Origin: Aequorivita todarodis
Lineage (GTDB): Bacteria > Bacteroidota > Bacteroidia > Flavobacteriales > Flavobacteriaceae
Reading direction: 5' to 3'
Length of the DNA: 64,000 bases
Assembly (NCBI RefSeq): GCF_028561335.1
Contig: NZ_JAQQTG010000049.1
Location: forward strand, 40,657 to 104,656
Of this stretch, positions 8,718-16,929 are shown one piece after another. Below the pieces are notes generated by a model, which was not told the origin of the DNA, made no database searches, and saw nothing but the letters and a program-made list of their open reading frames with translations. Every line of letters begins with the position of its first letter. Positions within the stretch are counted from its first letter, which is position 1. The translations under genes were made by a program, and so were the position numbers.

Positions 8718-10010
8718 ATGGCATTAGAAATGAAAGTTCCCTCCCCGGGAGAATCCATCACCGAAGTTGAAATAGCATCTTGGCTAGTAAAGGATGGTGA
8801 TTACGTTGAAAAAGATCAAGCAATCGCCGAAGTGGATAGCGACAAAGCTACGCTCGAACTTCCGGCGGAAGCCAGCGGCATCATTACCCTAAAAGCTGAG
8901 GAAGGCGATGTGGTAGGCGTAGGCGAAGTAGTTTGCTTGATAGATACCGACGCCAAAAAACCGGGCGGTGATGATGCGTCCGACAAAAAGGAAACTTCCA
9001 AAAAATCCGAATCCGAGGATACGGAAAAGAAGGAAAAGGCTACAAAAGAAGCCACTACCGATAAAGGGGAAGCTAAAAAACAAACGCCGTCAAAATCGTC
9101 AACTCCCAACCAAGAGCAGGATAAGAAAACATACGCCACAGGTTCGCCTTCCCCTGCGGCAAAGAAAATTCTTGATGAAAAGGGAATGTCTTCAAAAGAT
9201 GTGAAAGGAACTGGCCGTGATGGAAGAATCACAAAAGAAGATGCGGTAAGCGCAACCCCTTCCATGGGAACTCCTGGAAGCGGCAGCCGCGGAAGCGAGC
9301 GTAAAAGGCTCTCCATGCTTCGCCGAAGAGTCGCGGAACGTTTGGTTTCCGCAAAAAATGAAACTGCCATGCTCACTACTTTTAACGAAGTGGATATGTC
9401 TGCGATTTTTGAACTGCGAAGCCAGTACAAAGAACAGTTCAAAGAAAAACACGGCGTAGGGCTTGGGTTTATGTCGTTTTTTACCTTGGCGGTAGTCCGT
9501 GCACTGGAACTTTACCCAGAAGTAAACTCCATGATTGATGGCGATTATATGATAACCTATGACTTTAAGGATATTTCAATTGCCGTTTCAGGACCGAAAG
9601 GTTTAATGGTTCCCGTAATTAGAAACGCCGAAAACCTAAGTTTTAGAGGTGTGGAAAACGAAGTGAAGCGACTTGCAATTAGAGCGCGCGATGGTGAGAT
9701 TACCGTAGATGAAATGACTGGAGGCACATTTACAATCTCTAACGGCGGCGTTTTTGGCAGCATGCTTTCAACGCCCATTATAAACCCTCCCCAATCCGCA
9801 ATTTTGGGAATGCACAATATTGTGGAGCGCGCCATTGTTCGCGATGGCGGGATTGTGGTAGCCCCGGTAATGTACGTAGCACTTTCGTACGACCACAGAA
9901 TAATTGACGGCCGTGAATCTGTTGGCTTTTTGGTTGCGATAAAAGAAGCCTTGGAAAGTCCTGAGGAACTTTTAATGGACAATGATGTTAAAAAGGCTTT
10001 GGAGCTATAG
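8718..10010 (+). CDS. odhB: Dihydrolipoyllysine-residue succinyltransferase, E2 of 2-oxoglutarate dehydrogenase
   Basis: Core acyltransferase of the 2-oxoglutarate dehydrogenase complex. The 430-residue protein has an N-terminal lipoyl domain (1-77) with the lipoylation site DSDKATLEL (Lys43). A flexible Lys/Glu/Ser/Thr-rich linker follows (80-140), then a peripheral subunit-binding domain (SPAAKKILDEKG, GTGRDGRITKEDA, about 143-177), and the catalytic domain (about 200-430) with SYDHRIIDGR (His393, Asp397). One lipoyl domain is typical for E2o. It follows sucA on the same strand, but a separate promoter is likely given the 430-bp gap. A strong terminator lies just downstream. Confidence 0.97.
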   Translation: MALEMKVPSPGESITEVEIASWLVKDGDYVEKDQAIAEVDSDKATLELPAEASGIITLKAEEGDVVGVGEVVCLIDTDAKKPGGDDASDKKETSKKSESEDTEKKEKATKEATTDKGEAKKQTPSKSSTPNQEQDKKTYATGSPSPAAKKILDEKGMSSKDVKGTGRDGRITKEDAVSATPSMGTPGSGSRGSERKRLSMLRRRVAERLVSAKNETAMLTTFNEVDMSAIFELRSQYKEQFKEKHGVGLGFMSFFTLAVVRALELYPEVNSMIDGDYMITYDFKDISIAVSGPKGLMVPVIRNAENLSFRGVENEVKRLAIRARDGEITVDEMTGGTFTISNGGVFGSMLSTPIINPPQSAILGMHNIVERAIVRDGGIVVAPVMYVALSYDHRIIDGRESVGFLVAIKEALESPEELLMDNDVKKALEL

Positions 10011-10028
10011 CCGATAATTAGAAAATAA

Positions 10029-10058
10029 AAAATCCGGCCTGTGAGCCGGATTTTTTTG
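10029..10058 (+). terminator. Rho-independent terminator of odhB
   Basis: Eight-bp stem AATCCGGC (10031-10038) / GCCGGATT (10045-10052) with a 6-nt loop, followed by seven T. It could also serve the minus-strand small gene that ends at 10079. Confidence 0.9.
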
Positions 10059-10078
10059 GTTAGTTAGGAAACATCTTC

Positions 10079-10237
10079 TCAGCTAAAAAATAAGGTATTG
10101 ATCAAATTTAGTAAAAGAACCAATACAACCGAAACAGTTATTACTATAACTCCTAATTTGGTAGAAGTTGTAGTAGCAGAGTAATTCTTTTCTTTTTCTT
10201 CTATATAAACTGTTTCTTTCATATTGTAAATATCCAT
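10079..10237 (-). CDS. Small single-pass membrane protein, function unknown
   Basis: A 52-codon frame starting MDIYNMKETVYIEEKEK: a charged N-terminal region of about 27 residues, then a hydrophobic helix (about 28-50, GVIVITVSVVLVLLLNLI) with a short tail. The layout (acidic-basic head, one C-terminal membrane helix) is that of a tail-anchored or type I/II mini-protein, and the helix would be improbable in random sequence. It lies directly downstream (53 bp) of the NarL-type regulator gene on the same strand, so it may be the last cistron of that operon. A longer overlapping frame in another phase looks random. Existence probable, function unrecognised. Confidence 0.5.
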   Translation of the reverse strand: MDIYNMKETVYIEEKEKNYSATTTSTKLGVIVITVSVVLVLLLNLINTLFFS

Positions 10238-10289
10238 ATTTATGTGGAATTATGAAATACGTGGTAACACGTAAATTTCTGAAAAGCAA

Positions 10290-10928
10290 CTATAACAGTT
10301 TTTCATGATGCTCTTTCGCCCAAATGAGGAGACTGTTTGTTTTGGGCTCTATGTTGAGTTTGGTAATGATGTTGCTTCGGTGTTTTTCTACTGTTCTGTA
10401 TGAAATGAAAAGTTGTGAGGCGATTTCTTTGTTGGTCTTGTCTTGTGCAATTAATTTTAAGATCTTTTTTTCAGAAGGGGTAAGTGAGTTCAGTTCTCCA
10501 TCATCCACAAAAACAACACCTATTAGTTCTTTTATTTTATCACTAAAAAAAGGAACGCCCTCGGTAACGGTTTTAATACAGTTCTCGATCTCTTCAAGGG
10601 CAAATTCTTTCAGGATGTATCCAAAAATGTTGAGCTCCTGTGCTTTTTGATAGAGATCCTTTTCTTTGTGAAGCGTTATCAAAACAATTTTGGTGTCTAA
10701 ATCGAGACCCTTGCATTGTTGTGCAATTTCGAGCCCAGACATATAGGGCATCTGAATGTCCAGTATTGCGATGTCTGGGTTTTTTTTGGTGATGAGGTTA
10801 TATGCCTCTCTCCCATCTTTGCCACTTCCCAACAGGTTGTAGCCTTTTTCTATCAAAAAGTCGCTGAGCCCTTTTAATAGCAATGGATGATCGTCTGCAA
10901 TAATGATGGATGGTGTAGTTTTGCTCAT
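10290..10928 (-). CDS. Response regulator, NarL/FixJ family (REC + LuxR-type HTH)
   Basis: DNA-binding output of a two-component system. The receiver domain (about 6-122) has the acidic pair Asp12-Asp13, phospho-acceptor Asp57 in ILDIQMP and Lys107 in YILKEF. The LuxR-type HTH (about 148-208) has LTPSEKKILKLIAQDKTNKEIA and SYRTVEKHRSNIITKL. The 212-residue length is normal. Its ATG overlaps the stop of the histidine kinase gene by 4 bp (ATGA), so the pair is co-translated. Target genes cannot be inferred. Confidence 0.95.
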   Translation of the reverse strand: MSKTTPSIIIADDHPLLLKGLSDFLIEKGYNLLGSGKDGREAYNLITKKNPDIAILDIQMPYMSGLEIAQQCKGLDLDTKIVLITLHKEKDLYQKAQELNIFGYILKEFALEEIENCIKTVTEGVPFFSDKIKELIGVVFVDDGELNSLTPSEKKILKLIAQDKTNKEIASQLFISYRTVEKHRSNIITKLNIEPKTNSLLIWAKEHHEKLL

Positions 10929-12934
10929 AACGGAAATTGAAATTCCAGCACAGTGCCGGTGTCTTTTTTAGAGGTTACTTTCATTTGGCCTTTTAAAAAC
11001 TTGGTCCGTTCCAAAAGGGTCTTCAATCCCAATGATTTTACATCTTGGTATTTTTCTGCAAAGTCAAAGCCCACGCCATTGTCACGTATGGAGATAAGGA
11101 TGTTGTTGGTGAATTTTTTCACGGAAACCTTTCCCGCTTCGGCGTTTGCGTGTTTCAATATATTGCTGAGGCTTTCTTGGATAATCCGATAGATATTTAC
11201 TTCGTCTTCTTTTGAGAAAATGTTATCAATATTATCTATTTCGGCTGAAATGAAAAGCGTCGTGTTTTCATCTATCATGTTTATGGTATATTCAATGGCC
11301 TTGGTAATGCCCAGTTCCTGAAGCTGAAAGGGGTGCAAGTCTCTAGAAATTGACCGAACTTCTTCTATGGTATGGTCCACCATTTTTTTTGTATCATCAT
11401 CCCCGCTTGCCATCAGCTTGTTCTTGATGACCAACAATTGCTGCCCGATGCCGTCATGAAGGTCTTTTGATATTCTTCGGCGCTCGCCCTCTTGCGAAAT
11501 GAGCAGTTCCTGGCTAAATTTTTCCTGAAGGATTTTATTGCTTCTTAAATGTCTTTGGTTGCGGAAAAGCAAGATAAGCCCAAAACTTAAAAGAACGGCA
11601 ATGCCTCCAAAGAGCATCGCTTTTTTAAAACTTTCATTATCTTTTTCAAGAAGGCTGATGTTGGAGGATTTTTCAACCAGTTCCTTTTCCTTTTTTTCGG
11701 TTTCGTAGAGGGTTTGGTAGTAGGCAAGTGCGTTTGCGGTACTTCGGTTGTATATGGAGTCTTTGATTGCATTGGAGGCTTGGTTGTTTTCTACGCTTTT
11801 TTTATAATCTCCCATGTCAAAATAGAGCTCGGAAAGAAAAGAGTAGGAGCTCATAATTTCATCTTCAAGGCCTAAGTTCTTGGCTATGTCGAGTTTATTT
11901 TGCGCAAGTTTTAATGCTTCGTCATAGTTGCCCGTTGTTTGAAGATATTTAGCTTTTCCGCCCAAAAAGTTTAGTGCTGCTGAAGGATTTCCGGAGAGAT
12001 CATACTCTAAATTCTCTATGAGTTCGAGATGTTTTTTTGCCTCAATAAGTTGGTTGTGCTCACAGTAGTATTCAATTAATCTTGAATGGATCCCAATAAA
12101 GGTGGATTGATCTGATTGGGTTTTGTCAAAAACCTTTTCGGCGGTGAGCAATGATTTGTATTCCAGATCGCGCTCTCCCATTTTTTTGTAGTCCAGGGCT
12201 TGATTGTAATATTCATTGGACAAAAATCTATTCAATCCCAATGCCTTCATCTTTTTGATAAGTGCATTGCGTTCCAATTTGGCTTTTTCATAAAAACCAT
12301 TCATACTGAACATGCTTATGATGCCTTGTTGCGCATACACCATGTAGTCATATTCCTTTTTGTTTTCATAAATAGTGTACGCTTGGGTAAAATCCTCTCC
12401 CGCCAAAACAAACCTCCCCAAATTTGAATATGCCTGCCCTCTAAAAAGATAGGTGTCCGCAATGTTCAGGGAATCGTTTTTCGAGAAATTTTCGAGTGCC
12501 ATATTATAGTCTTCAATGGCTTTTTTAAGATCTACCTTGGTATTGGCCTTCCCACGTTTAATATAAAGACCGCCCAGCAAGAGGCTGTCCTTTATTTTAT
12601 ACTTGCGCGCAAGTACGCTATTTATTATGGTTATTGCGTTCAGCGGATCGTTGGCGTAGTTGGTAAGCGGATATTGAAGGTTCATCGCCTTCCTGGCAGC
12701 CCCCTCAATACTGTCCATCTCCTGTGCCAGATTTATATATTGGATGCTGTATTTTATGAAAGCGTCGCTGTCGGTAAAAAATGTCCGGGACAATAGGCTG
12801 TCCAGTGCGGTTAATCTTTCCGTTTTGTTTTTGGCTGCGGCCAATTTTTTTTCATAATGTGGAATATCCTGACAATACCCCGAAGCCGGGGAAAATGCAA
12901 TAATAAAAATGAGGATTACTATTTTTTTCAGCAC
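10925..12934 (-). CDS. TPR-containing sensor histidine kinase (HisKA_3 / NarX-like)
   Basis: Partner of the NarL-type regulator. The 669-residue protein has a signal peptide (to about 22), an extracytoplasmic tetratricopeptide-repeat array (about 30-430: paired helices with A/Y/L patterning), one transmembrane helix (about 442-460, AMLFGGIAVLLSFGLILLF), a short coiled coil, and a HisKA_3 dimerisation domain with RRRISKDLHDGIGQQL (phospho-accepting His493). The HATPase_c domain follows (ESLSNILKHANA, DNGVGFD, GLKTLLERTKFLKG). The start codon is GTG at 12934; a -7 box TACTTTTA lies at 12968-12961. The signal it senses is unknown. Confidence 0.94.
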   Translation of the reverse strand: MLKKIVILIFIIAFSPASGYCQDIPHYEKKLAAAKNKTERLTALDSLLSRTFFTDSDAFIKYSIQYINLAQEMDSIEGAARKAMNLQYPLTNYANDPLNAITIINSVLARKYKIKDSLLLGGLYIKRGKANTKVDLKKAIEDYNMALENFSKNDSLNIADTYLFRGQAYSNLGRFVLAGEDFTQAYTIYENKKEYDYMVYAQQGIISMFSMNGFYEKAKLERNALIKKMKALGLNRFLSNEYYNQALDYKKMGERDLEYKSLLTAEKVFDKTQSDQSTFIGIHSRLIEYYCEHNQLIEAKKHLELIENLEYDLSGNPSAALNFLGGKAKYLQTTGNYDEALKLAQNKLDIAKNLGLEDEIMSSYSFLSELYFDMGDYKKSVENNQASNAIKDSIYNRSTANALAYYQTLYETEKKEKELVEKSSNISLLEKDNESFKKAMLFGGIAVLLSFGLILLFRNQRHLRSNKILQEKFSQELLISQEGERRRISKDLHDGIGQQLLVIKNKLMASGDDDTKKMVDHTIEEVRSISRDLHPFQLQELGITKAIEYTINMIDENTTLFISAEIDNIDNIFSKEDEVNIYRIIQESLSNILKHANAEAGKVSVKKFTNNILISIRDNGVGFDFAEKYQDVKSLGLKTLLERTKFLKGQMKVTSKKDTGTVLEFQFPL

Positions 12935-12960
12935 AAATGAGAATTATTTCAGAGGAAGAT

Positions 12961-12968
12961 AAAAGTAC
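12961..12968 (-). promoter_or_regulatory. -7 element of the histidine kinase/response regulator operon
   Basis: TACTTTTA on the minus strand, 26 bp upstream of the GTG start; the last base departs from TAnnTTTG. Confidence 0.35.
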
Positions 12969-13005
12969 TTAAATTATTGTAAATAAACCATATCCGTAAG
13001 CCATT

Positions 13006-13440
13006 CTATTTTACATAGAAGCAATTTCTGCCATAATCGATCACGGCTCGGTGTTTCTTTAAAAAATCTGCGCCAATGATGCCATGCACGGGCCCTTCAT
13101 TCACTTGCGACAGGGCTTCGTTTACATGTGATAGGTCAAAAAGCACAAAATCCATATTCCCGATGCTCCAGTTTTTAATGCTGAATTTATTTCCGCGGGA
13201 AAGCATGGTTTCCATATTTATGGCCCCAGCTCCCGCAGCCTTAATGATGCTTTCCTCGCTGATCAATAAAAAATGTGTGCTATCGGTAAAGCCCACACAG
13301 CTTGTGGAAGCGCCCGTGTCCAGTATAAAATCGCCCGCGACCCCGTTTATTTTTGCCGAAAAAAGATAGTGGTCCGTGGCGAGCTTTTTTAAGGGAATGC
13401 GATAAAAGCCTTGGCCTTCGAGAATTTTGCGTAACTGCAT
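13006..13440 (-). CDS. Retropepsin-like aspartic protease family protein
   Basis: A 144-residue single-domain aspartyl-protease fold with the active-site motif FILDTGAST (Asp at about residue 38) and the matching hydrophobic-Gly motif GIIGADFLKKH. That is one protease lobe, so activity would need a dimer as in retropepsins. I set the start at ATG 13440; a longer frame to 13512 would run into the promoter and the start of the divergent tatD. No signal peptide is visible, so it is probably cytoplasmic or associated with an unknown partner. Substrate unknown. Confidence 0.85.
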   Translation of the reverse strand: MQLRKILEGQGFYRIPLKKLATDHYLFSAKINGVAGDFILDTGASTSCVGFTDSTHFLLISEESIIKAAGAGAINMETMLSRGNKFSIKNWSIGNMDFVLFDLSHVNEALSQVNEGPVHGIIGADFLKKHRAVIDYGRNCFYVK

Positions 13441-13448
13441 CAATTTTT

Positions 13449-13483
13449 TTGTGTAAAGATAGCAAACAAAATAAGTAGCTTTG
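13449..13483 (+). promoter_or_regulatory. tatD promoter, overlapping the divergent protease promoter
   Basis: TTG (13449-13451), 24 bp, then TAGCTTTG (13476-13483), a perfect -7 box. Only 5 nt separate it from the ATG at 13489, predicting a nearly leaderless transcript. Confidence 0.65.
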
Positions 13484-13486
13484 CAA
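13454..13486 (-). promoter_or_regulatory. Promoter of the retropepsin-like gene
   Basis: On the minus strand TTG (13486-13484), 22 bp, TATCTTTA (13461-13454); 13 nt upstream of the ATG at 13440. It occupies the same 48-bp gap as the tatD promoter, so the two promoters should exclude each other. Confidence 0.6.
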
Positions 13487-13488
13487 CT

Positions 13489-14253
13489 ATGTTGACCGAT
13501 ACACACACCCACCTATATAGCGAGGCTTTTGCCGAAGACCGCAACGAAATGATGCAGCGCGCTTTTGATGTTGGCATAAAACGCTTCTTTATCCCGGCCA
13601 TAGATTGTAGCCATACGGAGGCAATGTATGCCTTGGAAAAGGAATATCCCCAAAATGTGTTTTTGATGATGGGCCTGCACCCAACCTCGGTAAAGGAAAA
13701 TTTTGAGGAAGAGTTGGCGCACGTAGCGGAACAATTTAAAAAACGGAATTTCTTTGCCGTTGGCGAAATTGGGATAGACCTTTATTGGGATAAAACTACT
13801 TTGGGAATACAGAAAACTGCTTTCAAATGGCAAATTCAATTGGCGAAAAAGCACAAACTGCCCATCGTTATCCATTGCCGAGATGCCTTTGATGAAATTT
13901 TTGAAGTATTGGAAACCGAAAAAGGCGATGATCTCTTCGGAATTTTTCACTGCTTTACCGGAACTTTTGAACAGGCGCAACGTGCCATTTCCTATAATAT
14001 GAAGCTCGGCATAGGCGGGGTGGTTACCTTCAAGAATGGAAAGATCGATACTTTCTTAAATCAAATTCCACTGAAACACATCGTTTTGGAGACCGATTCG
14101 CCCTATCTTGCCCCGGTACCCTTTCGCGGAAAGCGGAACGAGAGCAGCTATTTGGCATTGGTCTGTAAAAAACTTTCCGAAATCTATGGCGTTTCGGAAG
14201 CGGAGATTGCAAGGATTACTACGGAAAATTCGAAAGCGGTTTTTGAAATATAA
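13489..14253 (+). CDS. tatD: TatD family metal-dependent hydrolase (DNase)
   Basis: TIM-barrel metallohydrolase of 254 residues, acting as a 3'-5' exonuclease in characterised members. Metal ligands are visible in order: DTHTHLY (His6, His8), VGEIGIDLYWD, VIHCRDAF, FHCFTG and ETDSPYLAP. The start at 13489 abuts a strong promoter. Downstream, after a 110-bp repeat-rich gap, comes the asparaginase gene, probably transcribed separately. The family includes several paralogues, so the symbol denotes the family. Confidence 0.94.
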   Translation: MLTDTHTHLYSEAFAEDRNEMMQRAFDVGIKRFFIPAIDCSHTEAMYALEKEYPQNVFLMMGLHPTSVKENFEEELAHVAEQFKKRNFFAVGEIGIDLYWDKTTLGIQKTAFKWQIQLAKKHKLPIVIHCRDAFDEIFEVLETEKGDDLFGIFHCFTGTFEQAQRAISYNMKLGIGGVVTFKNGKIDTFLNQIPLKHIVLETDSPYLAPVPFRGKRNESSYLALVCKKLSEIYGVSEAEIARITTENSKAVFEI

Positions 14254-14261
14254 ATGTCAAA

Positions 14262-14345
14262 ATAACAAGCAACAAATTCCAAAAGGATAATTTTGGCTTT
14301 GGAATGTACAAAATTTGGAATTTCAATTTTTGGAATTTTATTCAA
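14262..14345. repeat. AATTCCAAA/TTTGGAATT intergenic repeat tract
   Basis: The tatD-ansA gap holds several TTTGGAATTT words and their complements in alternating orientation, able to fold into a long imperfect hairpin. Related tracts occur at 22512-22580 and 36772-36825. Confidence 0.6.
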
Positions 14346-14363
14346 TATTAAGTAAGTATTAGT

Positions 14364-15392
14364 ATGACAAAAACCCCCAACATCCTCCTTATATATACCG
14401 GCGGCACCATCGGGATGATCAAGGATTTTGAGACCGGCGCCCTGCGCAATTTCAATTTTGACGAATTGCTCAACCACATACCGGAGCTGAAACTTTTGGA
14501 TTGCAACATTACAACCACCTCGTTCCAAAAACCAATCGATAGTTCCAATATGAACCCGAAGTACTGGGTGGACATTGCAACCATTATTGAAAACAATTAT
14601 GAAAAGATGGACGGATTTGTGGTGCTTCACGGCAGCGACACCATGAGCTATACCGCTTCGGCATTGAGTTTTATGTTGGAAAACTTGGGCAAGCCGGTTG
14701 TTTTTACTGGGTCGCAGCTTCCCATCGGCGATCTGCGGACCGATGCAAAGGAAAATTTAATTACTTCCATCCAGATTGCGGCATTACAGGAAAAAGGAGT
14801 TTCAAAAATTGCTGAGGTCTGCCTTTATTTTGAATACAAACTGTACCGTGCCAATAGGACCACTAAAATTAATGCCGAGCACTTTGAAGCATTTGCCTCG
14901 CTCAATTATCCTGAACTCGTGCAGAGCGGGGTGCATTTGGTCGTGAACAACGAAGCGCTGTACCGGCCAAACAGAAGAAAAAAATTGAAAGTCCATAAAA
15001 GTTTGGAAAGCAATATCCTGTTGGTGAAAATGTTTCCGGGAATAGATGAGGCTACCATTAATCATCTTTTTGACTATCCCGAAATGAAGGGGTTGGTGCT
15101 GGAAACGTATGGATCGGGCAACGTTACCAATGCAGAATGGTTTATAAATTCACTTAAAAAAGTGATAAAAAGAGGTATCCCCGTCATCAACGTTACCCAA
15201 TGCTCCGGCGGAAGTGTGAATATGGGCCTTTATGAAACCAGCACCGATCTAAAAAAAATAGGTGTTATAAGCGGAAAAGATTGTACCACGGAAGCTGCTT
15301 TGGCTAAATTAATGTATTTATTGGGCCAAAAAATTTCGGCTAACAGCTTCAAAACCATATTTGAAACCTCATTGCGGGGAGAAATGCAATAA
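14364..15392 (+). CDS. ansA: Type I L-asparaginase
   Basis: Cytoplasmic asparaginase converting asparagine to aspartate and ammonia. The 342-residue protein has both catalytic threonine motifs: YTGGTIGM (Thr15 as nucleophile) and HGSDTMSYTA (Ser91-Asp92-Thr93), and the lysine of RTDAKENL. VFTGSQLP and NVTQC support the family. No signal peptide is present, so it is the type I (cytoplasmic, AnsA-like) form. It is one of three asparaginase-related genes in the window; the other two are Ntn-hydrolases of a different fold. Confidence 0.95.
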   Translation: MTKTPNILLIYTGGTIGMIKDFETGALRNFNFDELLNHIPELKLLDCNITTTSFQKPIDSSNMNPKYWVDIATIIENNYEKMDGFVVLHGSDTMSYTASALSFMLENLGKPVVFTGSQLPIGDLRTDAKENLITSIQIAALQEKGVSKIAEVCLYFEYKLYRANRTTKINAEHFEAFASLNYPELVQSGVHLVVNNEALYRPNRRKKLKVHKSLESNILLVKMFPGIDEATINHLFDYPEMKGLVLETYGSGNVTNAEWFINSLKKVIKRGIPVINVTQCSGGSVNMGLYETSTDLKKIGVISGKDCTTEAALAKLMYLLGQKISANSFKTIFETSLRGEMQ

Positions 15393-15473
15393 ATAAACCG
15401 CTTAAATTATTTTATGGCGTTGTTTTTTTTTTTGATATTTGGCACTCCATTCGAAAAAATGGCTGATAGTAAT

Positions 15474-15561
15474 AGAGAGGTGGCCGAGTGGTCGAAGGCG
15501 CACGCCTGGAAAGTGTGTATACGCCACAAGCGTATCGAGGGTTCGAATCCCTTCCTCTCTG
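15474..15561 (+). tRNA. tRNA-Ser(GGA)
   Basis: Class II tRNA with acceptor stem AGAGAGG/CCTCTCT, D-arm GTGGCCGAGTGG, anticodon stem CACGC/GTGTG enclosing loop CTGGAAA (anticodon GGA), a long variable arm (TATACGCC...AGCGTAT) and T-arm GGGTTCGAATCCC. The discriminator is G. CCA is not encoded. It decodes UCC/UCU. Confidence 0.97.
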
Positions 15562-15613
15562 CAACAAACTTTTAGGATATTAACAAGCTCATTTTGAGTG
15601 TCCATTAATATTC

Positions 15614-15645
15614 TTGCAGATTAACTAAATTATTTTATATCTTTA
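15614..15645 (+). promoter_or_regulatory. Promoter of the ExbB/ExbD operon
   Basis: TTG (15614-15616), 21 bp, TATCTTTA (15638-15645); leader of about 30 nt before the ATG at 15682. Confidence 0.65.
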
Positions 15646-15681
15646 AACCTTTAACTAAAAACAAACTTTAAGTCGATAGCA

Positions 15682-16491
15682 ATGAAAAAATTATTTTCTA
15701 TTCTGGCAGTTGCCGCAATCGTTTTTGTAGGCACGTTTAACGCGAACGCCGCAACAGCGCAAACCATGCCAACCAGTTCGCAAGCTCTAGTTACAGCAGC
15801 TACTTTCACTATTATTCAAGATGAGCCGGCTCCGGCCGCAGAACCCGAAAAAGGATTCCATCAAGAATTGAAAGAACGCTTTGTGGAAGGTGGTCCCGGA
15901 TTTATGGGGATCGTATTACTTTGTTTAATTCTTGGATTGGCTATTGCTATTGAAAGAATTATCTTCCTTAACCTTTCTACTACCAATACACAAAAATTGG
16001 CTCAAGACGTGGAAGACGCCCTAAACAGCGGTGGTATTGATGCTGCCAAAGAAGTTTGCAGAAACACAAAAGGCCCTGTTGCCTCCATTTATTACCAAGG
16101 TTTGGATCGTGCCCACGAAGGTATTGACATTGCTGAAAAAGCTGTTGTTGCCTATGGTGGTGTACAAATGGGCCAACTTGAAAAGAACGTTTCCTGGATC
16201 TCCCTTTTCATCGCCCTGGCTCCGATGCTTGGTTTCATGGGTACGGTAATCGGGATGATTATCGCGTTCGATAAAATTCAGGCTGCTGGTGATATGAACC
16301 CATCATTGGTTGCGGGAGGTATTAAAGTGGCGCTTTTAACGACCGTATTTGGTTTGATCGTGGCTATTATCCTTCAGATTTTCTACAACTATATTATCGC
16401 TAAGATCGATAGTATCGTTAACAGTATGGAAGACGCTTCCATCACTTTGATCGATATGTTGTTCGACTACAAACAAAAAAACAAAATCTAA
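15682..16491 (+). CDS. MotA/TolQ/ExbB proton channel family protein
   Basis: Inner-membrane proton-channel subunit that, with ExbD partners, energises TonB-dependent transport. The 269-residue protein has an N-terminal signal-like helix (1-25) and a Pro/Ala/Glu-rich linker. A membrane helix follows (about 72-95, GFMGIVLLCLILGLAIAIER), then a cytoplasmic loop, and the conserved core FIALAPMLGFMGTVIGMIIAF with a final helix LLTTVFGLIVAIILQIF. The extra N-terminal segment is common in Bacteroidota homologues. It heads a four-gene operon with spacings of 12, -1 and 10 bp. Confidence 0.93.
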   Translation: MKKLFSILAVAAIVFVGTFNANAATAQTMPTSSQALVTAATFTIIQDEPAPAAEPEKGFHQELKERFVEGGPGFMGIVLLCLILGLAIAIERIIFLNLSTTNTQKLAQDVEDALNSGGIDAAKEVCRNTKGPVASIYYQGLDRAHEGIDIAEKAVVAYGGVQMGQLEKNVSWISLFIALAPMLGFMGTVIGMIIAFDKIQAAGDMNPSLVAGGIKVALLTTVFGLIVAIILQIFYNYIIAKIDSIVNSMEDASITLIDMLFDYKQKNKI

Positions 16492-16503
16492 ACAAACCAC
16501 AAG

Positions 16504-16929
16504 ATGGCATTACATAAAATTTTAAAAATAGTAGCGTTGCTTCTAGGCGTTGTGGGAGTTATTTTTCTCGCAATGATCATCGCCAAAGGTGATGAGGCCG
16601 TATCGGCAACCGGCGAAGGCGTTGATGGTTTCTTGTATGTTGCTTATATTACATTTGCTATTACAATTGTTTTTGTTCTATTCTTTGTATTAAAAGGAAT
16701 ATTTGCAGGAAATCTAAAAAACACACTAATCTCTGTTGGAGCATTCCTTCTTATTGTAGTAATTGCATACCTTTTGGCAGATGGAAACCCAATGCCAATG
16801 CAAGAAGGTGAAATGCTTTCCGCTAGCGGCTCTAAATGGGTCGGAACAGGATTGTACGCTTTTTATATATTAGCTATACTAGCGGTCGGCTCTATGGTTT
16901 TCAGCGGAATTAAAAAAGTAACAAAATAA
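16504..16929 (+). CDS. Four-helix integral membrane protein in the ExbB-ExbD operon, function unknown
   Basis: A 141-residue membrane protein with predicted helices at about 6-26, 42-63, 73-93 and 115-137, and almost no soluble part. I do not recognise a named family. Its position, 12 bp after exbB and overlapping the exbD start by one base, makes an accessory role in the proton-channel complex likely. No catalytic motif is visible. Confidence 0.85.
   Translation: MALHKILKIVALLLGVVGVIFLAMIIAKGDEAVSATGEGVDGFLYVAYITFAITIVFVLFFVLKGIFAGNLKNTLISVGAFLLIVVIAYLLADGNPMPMQEGEMLSASGSKWVGTGLYAFYILAILAVGSMVFSGIKKVTK

Noticed and set aside
10083..10289. Minus-strand 68-residue frame beside the small membrane protein
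   Set aside because: Composition is random (many Tyr, Cys, Arg); the other phase gives a proper head plus membrane helix.
15393..15473. Promoter or sigma-54 site (TGGCAC) before tRNA-Ser
   Set aside because: TGGCAC is present near 15439 but the partner TTGC element at the needed spacing is absent, and the -7-like GATATTTG is imperfect.
15402..15605. Minus-strand frame of 67 residues over the tRNA-Ser
   Set aside because: It is the antisense of the tRNA; frames of this kind (REEGIRTLDT...) are a known false call at tRNA-Ser genes.
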